Source: an uncultured Propionibacteriaceae bacterium (GTDB lineage Bacteria; Actinomycetota; Actinomycetes; Propionibacteriales; Propionibacteriaceae). Taken from it: a DNA stretch of 7,796 bases. Location of the stretch: contig CAKZHP010000042.1 in the NCBI GenBank assembly GCA_936924635.1, positions 1 to 7,796 on the forward strand. Reading direction: 5' to 3'. This document shows positions 1-5,935 of this stretch, piece after piece (within the stretch, counting starts at the first letter, position 1; each line of letters opens with the position of its first letter). The notes under the pieces are model-generated. The model saw nothing but the letters and a program-made list of their open reading frames with translations. It did not search any database and was not told the origin of the DNA. A program made the position numbers and the translations under genes.

Positions 1-62
1 AGGGCCTCGGGGTCGTCCTTCCCCGGCTTCGCGGGGCGTTCCGGCTGCGGCCGGGGAGGCAT
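1..62 (-). CDS. Partial 5' end of an unidentified gene (runs off the window)
   Basis: An ATG on the minus strand at 60-62 opens a frame that stays open to the window edge and reads MPPRPQPERPAKPGKDDPEA. It starts 5 nt after the stop of the DUF2510 gene, which would fit a co-transcribed downstream gene. The visible 20 residues are Pro-, Lys- and charge-rich, like a disordered N-terminal tail, and give no family assignment. I see no good Shine-Dalgarno sequence before it (upstream is CCCCTGTGATCTCC), so translation would depend on coupling to the previous gene. The start, and even the existence of the gene, is an inference from spacing and open frame. Confidence 0.45.
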   Translation of the reverse strand, partial: MPPRPQPERPAKPGKDDPEA

Positions 63-67
63 GGAGA

Positions 68-610
68 TCACAGGGGCGAGGTTAGTGCCCACCCGGTCAT
101 CGCCAGGGCGACGAGCAGCAGGATGCCGATCAGCACCGCGACGAACCAGGCCCGCGTCGGCAGGCGGCGTACGGCGGTGCTGCCGGGCACGTGGTCGCTG
201 CCCAGCCGTGGGACGGGCCGAGGCCGGCGCGGGCGCTCCAGCGCGAGGTTGCGGATGCGGTCCACCTCGTCGAGGAGCAGGTCGATCTGGTCCTCGGTGT
301 ACGGGGTGCGCTGGGCCTCGGGCAGGGTCGTCAGCCGCTCCAGCCACTCCAGCTTCTCGCCGCCCCGGATCTCGCGGGTCCAGGCGCGGCCGTCCCAGTA
401 CCGCTCGACGCGGGCCGGGTCGCCGGCGCGCACGTGCCAGCCCGCCTCGCCGGGCAGCGGGAGCGGCGGTGTCGTCTGCGCGGTCTCCACCAGGCGCGGC
501 GGCAGTCCGCACGCGGGGCAGCTCTGCGGGTAGACGATGTGCTCGCCGCATGCACGGCAGGCCACGGGCACCTCGTACCGGCTCAAGAGCGGTCGTGAAT
601 CTATCGACAT
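68..610 (-). CDS. Zinc-ribbon, DUF2510 and C-terminal single-TM membrane protein
   Basis: A 180-aa protein with three recognisable parts. Residues 18-34 form a zinc ribbon with Cys18-X2-Cys21 and Cys31-X2-Cys34. Residues about 57-82 (GWH...YWDGRAWT) match DUF2510, a short actinobacterial domain of unknown role usually next to membrane segments. Residues about 100-130 are an acidic then basic helix-like linker, and 154-176 is a hydrophobic helix followed by a short tail, so the bulk should face the cytoplasm as a tail-anchored protein. The frame is open upstream to a GTG at 661 and has another ATG at 619. I chose the ATG at 610 because a GGGGGG tract lies about 9 nt upstream of it but directly abuts the 619 codon. 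Its function is unknown. A tail-anchored zinc-ribbon protein could be an adaptor or sensor, but that is inference. A promoter-like pair lies upstream (671-700). Confidence 0.85.
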   Translation of the reverse strand: MSIDSRPLLSRYEVPVACRACGEHIVYPQSCPACGLPPRLVETAQTTPPLPLPGEAGWHVRAGDPARVERYWDGRAWTREIRGGEKLEWLERLTTLPEAQRTPYTEDQIDLLLDEVDRIRNLALERPRRPRPVPRLGSDHVPGSTAVRRLPTRAWFVAVLIGILLLVALAMTGWALTSPL

Positions 611-670
611 CGCGCTCATCCCCCCAAGTTCGGAGCACGTCGGCGCAATCCCCCGTTGCACCTGCGCCGA

Positions 671-700
671 AATCTAGCGTGCCGGCAACCGGCTGCGCAA
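671..700 (-). promoter_or_regulatory. Candidate sigma-70 type promoter for the DUF2510 gene
   Basis: On the minus strand TTGCGC (695-700) and TAGATT (671-676) are separated by 18 nt. This is a fair -35/-10 pair for a vegetative sigma factor and would start transcription near 664, about 50 nt before the ATG at 610. The spacer includes GCCGG-TTG-CCGGC, a 5-bp hairpin that could alternatively be a weak terminator for the preceding DUF218 gene, which stops at 706. Confidence 0.45.
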
Positions 701-705
701 CGGGT

Positions 706-1323
706 TCAGGGTGTGCGCCGTGACCGCCACAGGTCCCACAGCCCGTGGGCGGCGAGCAGCGGCTTCATGGTGCTCCACTCCCCCGGTCGGTACGTCCGGC
801 CCGCGGCCAGCCGTTGAGCGAGGTCGGGGCGTTGCCGGCGCAGGAACAGCTCGGCCTTCTCCACGTGGTGCGGGTTGGAGACGATCTTGATCACCTCGGC
901 GTCGGCCACCAGCGGGATCACGTTGACGACGTTCTCCCAGGTGGAGCGCGACTCCTCTTCCAGCACGATCTCGCCGGTGAAGCCCAGCAGCCGTGCGTAC
1001 GCCGCCATCAGGGACGCCTCGCTCAGCGGGCCACCCACCGCGCCGCCGCAGACGACGAGGCGGGTCTGGGTGGCCTCGGGGTCGACCGACCGGATGGCTG
1101 CCTTCACCCGCCACCGGTTGAGCGCGTTGACGCGGTGCCCGGGGTTGCGGAAGCCGAGCACCACCACCGCCTCGGTCCCCGGGCGCACGCACGGGGCGAT
1201 CCGCCGCGAGGAGCGCCAACTGGACACCTCGCCCCAGAGCACCAGGACGCCGGCGGTCGTCACCGCGGGCAGCGCAGCCGCGAAAAGGGCGCGGCCACGC
1301 GAGGTCGTACGCTCGTTCGGCAC
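706..1323 (-). CDS. YdcF/SanA-type DUF218 membrane protein
   Basis: A 205-aa protein of the DUF218 (YdcF/ElyC/SanA) superfamily. Residues about 12-30 form one N-terminal membrane helix, so the catalytic-like fold probably lies outside the cytoplasmic membrane. Family motifs are in order: the first strand VVVLGFRN (53-60), GG..GG..SEA (93-103), the acidic E-E-E-S-R-STWENV block (122-132) and SNPHHVEKAELFLRR (149-163). The family includes envelope-related proteins such as SanA (vancomycin barrier) and ElyC (peptidoglycan/lipid carrier metabolism), but no reaction is settled for most members. I chose the GTG at 1323 because GGAG sits 6 nt upstream; the frame extends to 1380 without a better start. 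It is divergent from the TRIC-type channel gene and 95 nt upstream of the DUF2510 gene on the same strand. Family assignment is firm; substrate is unknown. Confidence 0.85.
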   Translation of the reverse strand: MPNERTTSRGRALFAAALPAVTTAGVLVLWGEVSSWRSSRRIAPCVRPGTEAVVVLGFRNPGHRVNALNRWRVKAAIRSVDPEATQTRLVVCGGAVGGPLSEASLMAAYARLLGFTGEIVLEEESRSTWENVVNVIPLVADAEVIKIVSNPHHVEKAELFLRRQRPDLAQRLAAGRTYRPGEWSTMKPLLAAHGLWDLWRSRRTP

Positions 1324-1419
1324 GCGTCTCTCCGGGCTGTCTCGGTCACCGGCAGGAAGTCGCTGGCAATCTACCCCCAACGCCCGAGCACCGGCCGGGC
1401 GTCGTCGCGGAGGTCACAG
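1324..1419. promoter_or_regulatory. Divergent intergenic region between the DUF218 and TRIC-type genes
   Basis: This 96-nt gap must hold both promoters. On the minus strand a TAGATT hexamer (1368-1373) stands 45 nt before the GTG, identical to the -10 proposed for the next gene downstream. No recognisable -35 lies at the right distance. On the plus strand I see no convincing promoter, only the GGAGG ribosome binding site at 1409-1413. Confidence 0.3.
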
Positions 1420-2157
1420 ATGGATCCGTTGGAGCCCAGCGCGTGGTTCCGCATCGTCGACGTCATGGGCGTCGTGGCGAACGGCCTGCTCGGCGGCGCC
1501 GTCGCCCGGCGGATGGGTTTCGACATCGTGGGGTTCGCCATCCTGGCGGTGCTCTCCGGGCTGGGCGGCGGCCTGCTGCGTGACGTGCTCCTCGACGTAC
1601 GGCCCGTGGCGCTCACCGACCCGGCGTACATCACGGGGTCGCTGGTGGCGGCCCTGATCGCCTACCTGCTGAACCTGCGCGGCCGGTGGACCGGGCGGGT
1701 GCTGGTGCTGGCCGACCTGCTCGCGCTCGGGTGCTGGTCGGCCACCGGCACCTCGAAGGCGCTGGTCTTCGGTATCGCCGTCCTGCCCGCGGTGCTGCTG
1801 GGCGTGCTGACCGCGGTCGGCGGCGGGATGCTGCGCGACGTGTTCGTGGGCCGGGTGCCGGCGATCTTCGGCGGCAACCCGCTGTACGCCACGGTGGCGG
1901 TGGTCGGCTCTCTGGAGATGGCGCTGTTCTGGCACCTGCGCCGAGAGGAGGTCGGCATGCTGGTCGCCATCCTCACCTGTACGGCGCTGGCCGGGCTCGC
2001 CCGGCGGCGGGGCTGGGTGCTTCCCGGGGCGGCCGACCTGGAGGCACGGCTCCGGCAGGTACGGATGCCACAGCTGCGCCTACCCCTACGGACCGCCAGG
2101 AGGCGGCGACGCGCGGAGCGACTCCACAGCGAACCGGGGTCGGACGCCTCGGCATGA
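1420..2157 (+). CDS. UPF0126/TRIC-family trimeric cation channel
   Basis: A 245-aa polytopic membrane protein of the UPF0126 (YicG/YadS, PF03458 duplicated) family. Prokaryotic members were shown structurally to be homologues of the TRIC trimeric intracellular cation channels and conduct K+/Na+. The two tandem repeats are visible: GLGGGLLRD (residues 47-55) and VGGGMLRD (133-140) are the paired Gly-rich kinked-helix signatures, and the whole run 10-195 alternates hydrophobic helices, fitting about seven TM segments. KALVFGI (113-119) lies in the helix before the second signature. After residue 195 comes a soluble tail with the basic cluster RTARRRRRAER (224-234), longer than the minimal family length and probably cytosolic. 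ATG 1420 is fixed by GGAGG 6 nt upstream. Transcription probably ends at the hairpin 2162-2195. The family is clear; the physiological ion and trigger are not visible. Confidence 0.92.
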   Translation: MDPLEPSAWFRIVDVMGVVANGLLGGAVARRMGFDIVGFAILAVLSGLGGGLLRDVLLDVRPVALTDPAYITGSLVAALIAYLLNLRGRWTGRVLVLADLLALGCWSATGTSKALVFGIAVLPAVLLGVLTAVGGGMLRDVFVGRVPAIFGGNPLYATVAVVGSLEMALFWHLRREEVGMLVAILTCTALAGLARRRGWVLPGAADLEARLRQVRMPQLRLPLRTARRRRRAERLHSEPGSDASA

Positions 2158-2161
2158 ACGA

Positions 2162-2195
2162 CGAACGGCCCGGGCAGGAGTGCCCGGGCCGTTCG
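2162..2195. terminator. Bidirectional hairpin terminator between convergent genes
   Basis: A perfect 15-bp inverted repeat, CGAACGGCCCGGGCA / TGCCCGGGCCGTTCG, with a GGAG loop. It sits 5 nt after the channel gene stop and 12 nt from the 3' end of the minus-strand DUF3618 gene. No strong U-tract follows on either side, which is common for high-GC actinobacterial terminators. Its place between two gene ends makes it a shared terminator. Confidence 0.85.
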
Positions 2196-2207
2196 GTCGT
2201 GAGTCGT

Positions 2208-2981
2208 TCAGGCGTCGTGGCGCAGCTGGTCCGCCGAGCCCTTGGCCTGGTCGGTGACCGCGCCGGCCTCCGACTGGGCGGTGTCCTTGACGGTGTCGGC
2301 CTCGGACTGAGCGGTCTGCTTGACGTTGTCGGCCTCGGACTGAGCCGTCTGCTTGACGTTGTCAGCCTCGGTGCTGGCGACCTGCTTGACGTCGTCGGCG
2401 GCCTCCTGCGCGTGATCCTTGAGCGAGTCGGCGCTCTCCTGCACCGTGCCCTTGACGCTCTCGAGCGCCTCCTGAGCCTGCGGCTTCAGGTCGGAGACGA
2501 GCTGCGAGGCCGCCTGCTGGGCGTCGTCGAGGAGCGGCTGCGCCGCGTCCTTCGCCTGCGTGGCGAGCTGACGCTCCTTCTGCGAGGCGGGGATCAGGCT
2601 ACCGGCGAGGGCACCGAGGCCGAACGCGACCAGGCCCATGGCCCACGGGTTGCCACGGGTGGCCTTCTTGGCCGTCTCCGGAGCCGTGGCAACGGCCTGG
2701 CGGGCGGAGTCGACGCCGTCGGTGAGGGTGCTCACCACGGAGTCCTTCGCGTCGCCCAGACGGTCGGCGGCCTTGTCGGTCAGCCCCGGCTCGTACGCGT
2801 CGGGGTCACCGAACAGGCGCTCCTTGAAGTCCTGCGCCTTCGACTTGACCTTGTCGACCTGACGATCGACCTGGGTCATGGGGTTCGCCTCGTAGGTGAG
2901 GGCGTTGACGTCGTCGGAGATCTGGTTCCGCGTGCGCTCGATCTCTGCGCGGATCTGGTCCGGGTCGTTGCTCGTGGTCAT
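2208..2981 (-). CDS. DUF3618 membrane protein with long 11-residue (LEA-like) repeat tail
   Basis: A 257-aa protein, third in the operon. Residues 8-34 match DUF3618 (DQIRAEIERTRNQISDDVNAL, then NP), a short amphipathic segment found in many actinobacterial and alphaproteobacterial stress-type proteins. Residues about 111-131 (NPWAMGLVAF GLGALAGSL) form one Gly-rich membrane helix of the DUF883/YqjD-like pattern. From about residue 152 to the end the protein is an 11-residue repeat, consensus D.VKQTAQSEA, with no prolines after 167. It predicts a long amphipathic helix like group-3 LEA proteins or apolipoproteins. The ATG overlaps the stop of the Holin-X gene by one base (TGATG), with GAGGAG 8 nt upstream, so it is translationally coupled. 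Role is inferred only: membrane-anchored stress or desiccation protection, or tethering of a cytosolic partner. No enzyme motif is present. Confidence 0.88.
   Translation of the reverse strand: MTTSNDPDQIRAEIERTRNQISDDVNALTYEANPMTQVDRQVDKVKSKAQDFKERLFGDPDAYEPGLTDKAADRLGDAKDSVVSTLTDGVDSARQAVATAPETAKKATRGNPWAMGLVAFGLGALAGSLIPASQKERQLATQAKDAAQPLLDDAQQAASQLVSDLKPQAQEALESVKGTVQESADSLKDHAQEAADDVKQVASTEADNVKQTAQSEADNVKQTAQSEADTVKDTAQSEAGAVTDQAKGSADQLRHDA
2265..2396 (-). repeat. Four in-frame 33-bp tandem repeats in the DUF3618 gene
   Basis: Units at 2265-2297, 2298-2330, 2331-2363 and 2364-2396 each encode 11 residues (protein positions 196-239). The two central units differ at only one of 33 bases, so the similarity is at DNA level and suggests recent unit duplication or homogenisation. 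Further protein-level units extend on both sides (to about residue 152 and to the C-terminus) but are diverged in DNA. Confidence 0.9.
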
Positions 2982-3967
2982 CAGTTCTTCTCCTCGTCAC
3001 CAGTCAGTGCATTGGGAATCTTCTTGACGGTGTCGACCGTCTGGGGCACGCCGTTGGCCTTCTCGATGCTGGCCTTGCCGGCGAAGAACAGGCCAGCGGC
3101 GATCACGGCCCACAGGACGGCCACGATCAGGGCAGCCCAGCCGCCCGCGAGCTCACCGGCGTCGCCGATCGCCTTCGCCAGTGCCCACCACAGGGCCCAG
3201 CTCAGGAACGTGAGCACGAACACGCCGCCGACCACGGCGCCGGCGATCATGCCGGCTCCCGTGCCCAGCTTCTTGGCGCTCTGCGTGGCCTCGGCCTTGA
3301 ACAGCGCCAGCTCCTGGCTCACCAGGCGGGAGACGTTGTTCGTGATGTCGCCCAGGATCGCTCCCAGCGAGCGGTCGTCAGCACGACGCAGACGCTCGTA
3401 CGCCTCGGGGTCGCTGTCCTTGAGCTGGCTCTCGGTCTTCCCCGTCTGCTGCATCACGGTCGCCGGGTCCGTCTCCGGGCCGGTGGACAGCGCGTGGCTG
3501 CCATGGCTGTCGCTGGCGGCGTACCGACCGGCGTCGGACGCGGCCTGGCCGTAGTCCTGGCTGGTCTGGTAGTCGGTCGCCACCGGGGCCTGCGGGGTGA
3601 GCTGCTCCCGGGGGGCGTACTGCTCCTGCGGTGCGTACTGCTCCTGCCCCACGTAGCCGGCGCTGTCGCCGTAGGAGCGGCTTGTCTGCCCGGCGGCGTC
3701 GGTGTAGCCGGCATCGCTGTAGCCCTGGCCGGTGTACGCCTGGTCGCCGTATCCCTGGGCGGGATAGCCACGCGCCGCGTCGGTGTATCCCACCTGGTCG
3801 TAGCCCGGCTGGCCGGAGTAGCCGGCGTTCGGGTCGCTGTACCGGGGCTCGGGCGCCACTCCGCTCGGATCGGTGTACCCGGGCTGTCCCTGGTACCCGT
3901 TCGCGTCGGAGTAGCCTCCCGCCCGGTCAGGGCGGCTGCCGCCCTGGGGCTCGAAGGGGCTGCTCAC
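2981..3967 (-). CDS. Holin-X/YqjE-type (PF07332) two-TM protein with Tyr-rich disordered N-terminus
   Basis: A 328-aa protein, second in the operon. Residues about 199-310 match the Phage_holin_3_6/DUF1469 family (actinobacterial Holin-X; YqjE in E. coli). They comprise an amphipathic segment SLGAILGDITNNVSRLVSQE (200-219) and two membrane helices at about 237-263 and 273-297 joined by an IGDAGELAGG turn, then a charged tail. Residues 1-150 are low-complexity with 19 tyrosines in GY-S/T-D, GQ-G-Y and EQYAP motifs, and no globular pattern. The family name is historical: members are chromosomal and often beside DUF3618 or DUF883 genes, not evidence of a prophage. The start is GTG, overlapping the previous stop as GTGA, with GGGGG 6 nt upstream. 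Function is unknown. The paired TM hairpin suggests a membrane-shaping or scaffold role (inference). Confidence 0.88.
   Translation of the reverse strand: MSSPFEPQGGSRPDRAGGYSDANGYQGQPGYTDPSGVAPEPRYSDPNAGYSGQPGYDQVGYTDAARGYPAQGYGDQAYTGQGYSDAGYTDAAGQTSRSYGDSAGYVGQEQYAPQEQYAPREQLTPQAPVATDYQTSQDYGQAASDAGRYAASDSHGSHALSTGPETDPATVMQQTGKTESQLKDSDPEAYERLRRADDRSLGAILGDITNNVSRLVSQELALFKAEATQSAKKLGTGAGMIAGAVVGGVFVLTFLSWALWWALAKAIGDAGELAGGWAALIVAVLWAVIAAGLFFAGKASIEKANGVPQTVDTVKKIPNALTGDEEKN
3521..3913 (-). repeat. Tyr-rich low-complexity repeat region of the Holin-X protein
   Basis: Protein residues 19-149. A tyrosine recurs every 5-7 residues over most of this stretch, embedded in G, Q, S, D and P: GYSD, GYTD, GYGD, GYQGQP and a doubled EQYAP (109-119). 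The motif is degenerate at DNA level, so this is a protein-composition repeat and not a recent duplication. Confidence 0.85.
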
Positions 3968-5166
3968 CGGTTGCCCCCAGCGTCGTTGCCGTAGCCGTAC
4001 GCGTCAGACGCAGCGGTGCCGGTCTGGTCGGCGGTGCCGTACCCGGTCGGGACGCCGGCCTGGTGGGCCGGGACGGTGCCGGCGCCGGAGCTGTACGACG
4101 GGATGCTCTGCTGGCCCGTGTAGGGGGTGTCCGTGCCGGACGACAGGCGAGCGCGCGACGGCGTGCTGGGGGTGTCGTCGTGGGCCTCGTCCACGAGCGC
4201 GCGGCCGAGGCGGGCAGCCACGAGACCGAGCCCGGCGGCGGCGAGCAGGAACGTGGTGGGGCGACGGGCGGCGAAGCGGCGGACCTCGTTCACGATGTCG
4301 CCGGGCTCGCGCTGCTCGAGCCACTGGTTCGCGTTCTTCGCGGTCTGGGTGAGGTCGCCCAGCAGCGCCTGCACGGGGCCGTTGGTGCTCTCACCACGCT
4401 GGATGCTGTCGAGCTCGTCGGTCCAGCCCGAGATGGTCTCGGCCAGGCGGCTCTTCTGCTCCGAGGCGTGCTGGGAGAGCTGGTCGGTGGTCTGACCCAC
4501 GAGGGTGGAGATCTGGGTCCGCGCCTCCTGACCGACCCGACGAGCCTCGTCCTGAGCGTGGCCGGCCAGGTCCTGCGCGTGCTGGGTCGCGGTGTCGCGC
4601 ACCTCGACCGCGCCCGAGACGGCCTGGTCCTTCACGTTCGTGGCGGAGTCGACGGCCTGGTCCTTCACGGCGTTGGCGGAGTCGGCGGCCTGGTCCTTGA
4701 CGGCGTTGGCAGAGTCGACAGCCTGGTCCTTGACCGGGGCCGCGGCGTCAGCAGCCTTGTCGGTGAGGGAACGGTCGTTGCTGCTCGACCACTGGTCGGA
4801 GCTGTTGCCGCCGTACGGAGCGTTGCCGCCGAAGCCCGTGCCGCTGCCGGTCTGGCCCGTGACGGAGGTGCCGTACGAGGCATCAGCGCCAGCGCCGTAC
4901 GCCGGGGCCTGGCCGGAGTACGTGTCCTGACCGAAGGAGGGGTCCTGGCCAAACGACGGCGCCTGACCGAAGGAGGAGTCCTGCCCGGCGAGGGGCTGGT
5001 CCTGGCCGAAGGTCGCGCCCTGGCCGTACGTGCCCTGGCCCGCGAACGGGTCCTGGCCGGTGTACGGGGGCTGGCCCAGACCGGCCGGGTCACCGCTGGC
5101 GCGGAACTGCTCGTCCGAGCGGAACGGGTCGTTCGAGCGGTACGGCTCGTTGGGTGGGTTGGACAT
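3964..5166 (-). CDS. FGQ-rich, LEA-repeat, single-TM membrane protein (first gene of operon)
   Basis: A 400-aa protein with five zones. Residues 1-30 carry EPYRSNDPFRSDEQFR. Residues 31-120 are low-complexity with ten GQ dipeptides between 31 and 86, several as SFGQ or TYGQ. Residues 133-195 hold 11-residue repeats (SANAVKDQAVD) like LEA/apolipoprotein helices. Residues about 196-290 are a helical coiled-coil-like region ending in a WLEQREPGDIVNEVRRFA block. Residues 303-323 (RP...AAAGLGLVAARLG) are one membrane helix, and 330-400 are a Gly/Ser/Tyr-rich tail. The membrane block and its preceding helix resemble proteins often encoded just before Holin-X and DUF3618 genes in actinobacteria (from memory). 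ATG 5166 follows AAGGAG with a short 4-nt gap. Its stop overlaps the next start (GTGA). Topology suggests a large cytosolic helical and disordered domain on a membrane anchor. Function is unknown. Confidence 0.88.
   Translation of the reverse strand: MSNPPNEPYRSNDPFRSDEQFRASGDPAGLGQPPYTGQDPFAGQGTYGQGATFGQDQPLAGQDSSFGQAPSFGQDPSFGQDTYSGQAPAYGAGADASYGTSVTGQTGSGTGFGGNAPYGGNSSDQWSSSNDRSLTDKAADAAAPVKDQAVDSANAVKDQAADSANAVKDQAVDSATNVKDQAVSGAVEVRDTATQHAQDLAGHAQDEARRVGQEARTQISTLVGQTTDQLSQHASEQKSRLAETISGWTDELDSIQRGESTNGPVQALLGDLTQTAKNANQWLEQREPGDIVNEVRRFAARRPTTFLLAAAGLGLVAARLGRALVDEAHDDTPSTPSRARLSSGTDTPYTGQQSIPSYSSGAGTVPAHQAGVPTGYGTADQTGTAASDAYGYGNDAGGNR
4615..4746 (-). repeat. Four in-frame 33-bp tandem repeats in the first operon gene
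   Basis: Units at 4615-4647, 4648-4680, 4681-4713 and 4714-4746 encode 11 residues each (protein 141-184; core VKDQAVDSA). The two central units match at 30 of 33 bases. A fifth, diverged unit follows at 4582-4614. The period equals that of the DUF3618 gene repeat 2.2 kb away, but the unit sequence differs. Confidence 0.88.
4909..5076 (-). repeat. GQ/FGQ low-complexity segment
   Basis: Protein residues 31-86 of the first operon gene. The dipeptide GQ occurs ten times, three times as SFGQ, alternating with QDP and QAP. At DNA level this appears as repeated cctggcc-type runs. It resembles aromatic-sticker/polar-spacer segments. No globular domain is predicted by eye. Confidence 0.8.
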
Positions 5167-5358
5167 GATGCTCCTTCCACATCGCAGGACGACAGCCTTC
5201 GTGGCTGACTGTCCCGTCTTCAGGCAAGCGCCTTGACGCTCTTCGTGTCTGATCTTGGTGGGGTCTGCGGCCCCGCGTCAGCAGAGCTCGCGCACTTCGC
5301 ATCCCAGGGGGTGGAGATCGATCATCCCGGCGTGCGTTCGGGAATATCTGTGCCAGGC
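5167..5358. other. Upstream region of the three-gene operon
   Basis: This 192-nt stretch separates the operon start from the 3' end of the decayed gene at 5359. The operon's promoter should be here, but I find no convincing -35/-10 or SigB/SigF-like pair. On the transcribed strand an imperfect hairpin lies 21-48 nt before the ATG: GGAC/GTCC (5187-5190 with 5211-5214) outside and CAGCC/GGCTG (5193-5197 with 5203-5207) inside, loop TTCGT. It could be a leader element or chance. A CGTGTCTGA word at 5244-5252 is discussed in the findings. Confidence 0.35.
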
Positions 5359-5755
5359 TCAGGTGGCTGAGGAGCCGCCCGGAGCCTCCGGCGCCGCCAG
5401 CACGGCCCTGGTCGCCTCGATCTTCTTCTCGTACGCCCCCGCCGGGGCGCCCAGCGTCCTCTGCTCCCACCCGTCGAGCACGTGCGGAGCAGCATCAACG
5501 CACGCTCGGCCCACAACCGCAGGGCCGGATGGAGGCAGCCCGAGATCTTGAGCTGTGCGCAGGCCCCGGCGACGTACGCATCGATCTCACTGTGCAGGAA
5601 CCGGTCGTTGCCCTCTCGGCACCCAACCAGGCCTCGATCATTTCGGCGTAACCGTCCCAGACCCACCCGGGCACGAGGGCCCACTCCCCCACGAGCTGGG
5701 CGACCACACCGGGCGCCTGTGCGTCGTCACCGCCGTCGACGTAGTGCTCCTGCAT
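5359..5755 (-). pseudogene. Decayed small hypothetical gene with two frameshifts
   Basis: Coding-like protein sequence continues through three minus-strand frames. From ATG 5755 it reads MQEHYVDGG... to MIEAWLG. After about 5611-5630 the frame shifts to EGNDRFLHSEIDAYVAG...AERALMLLR. After about 5475-5490 it shifts again to HVLDGWEQRTLGAPAGAYEK and stops with TGA at 5359-5361. Each jump corresponds to one missing base (or two extra), and restoring both gives 399 nt, a 132-aa protein. The reconstructed product is rich in Trp and acidic residues, helical and soluble. I do not recognise the family. In-frame codons RADTLSR precede the ATG up to a TGA, so the original start may also be lost; no ribosome binding site is seen. 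Sequencing error is an alternative, but a second decayed gene nearby favours true decay. Confidence 0.65.
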
Positions 5756-5935
5756 CCGGCTGAGCGTGTCTGCCCGTCATCGCGTCATGGCCGGAGGCTG
5801 GCACCGGGCTCCTCGGGACGCCCCTGGCACCGCAGCCGACGTGTCGCCGCATCCTCGTCGTGCACAGGTTCAACCGTGTGGTGGAGGATCGGCGGTGGTG
5901 GGCCACCCAACCCGTACGGAGACGAGGAGAAGATC
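5756..5935. other. Divergent intergenic region before the UV endonuclease gene
   Basis: This 180-nt stretch has no coding signal. It carries the GAGGAG ribosome binding site (5924-5929) of the next gene. I see no GAAC-N4-GTTC LexA box and no confident promoter. The sequence GGTTCAACC (5868-5876) is a short palindrome of unknown meaning. Confidence 0.3.

Noticed and set aside
2265..2396. 33-bp direct repeats as a CRISPR array
   Set aside because: Units are directly adjacent with no spacers, lie in frame within a coding sequence and encode an 11-residue protein repeat.
1686..3554. A very long open plus-strand frame (622 codons) crossing the channel gene and the DUF3618/Holin-X genes
   Set aside because: It runs antisense to genes with clear domains and ribosome binding sites. 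Its repeats are mirror images of the minus-strand 11-residue repeats, it crosses the perfect hairpin at 2162-2195, and it has no start signal.
2981..3967. Holin-like domain as evidence of a prophage
   Set aside because: PF07332/Holin-X members are common chromosomal proteins beside DUF3618 genes. No lysin, integrase, terminase or structural phage gene is nearby.
3631..5208. A long open plus-strand frame (525 codons) opposite the first operon gene
   Set aside because: GC-driven shadow frame. The GGLVLDGVG-like repeats are antisense readings of VKDQAVDSA units, and no ribosome binding site precedes it.
5322..5684. A 120-codon minus-strand frame as an intact gene
   Set aside because: Only its central part is protein-like. 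The first part belongs to the frame starting at 5755 and the last part (Arg-rich) is out of frame with the coding-like ending, so it is one piece of the frameshifted gene.
5756..5935. SOS (LexA) box upstream of the UV endonuclease
   Set aside because: No GAAC-N4-GTTC or near match is present. GGTTCAACC at 5868-5876 is too short and has the wrong layout.
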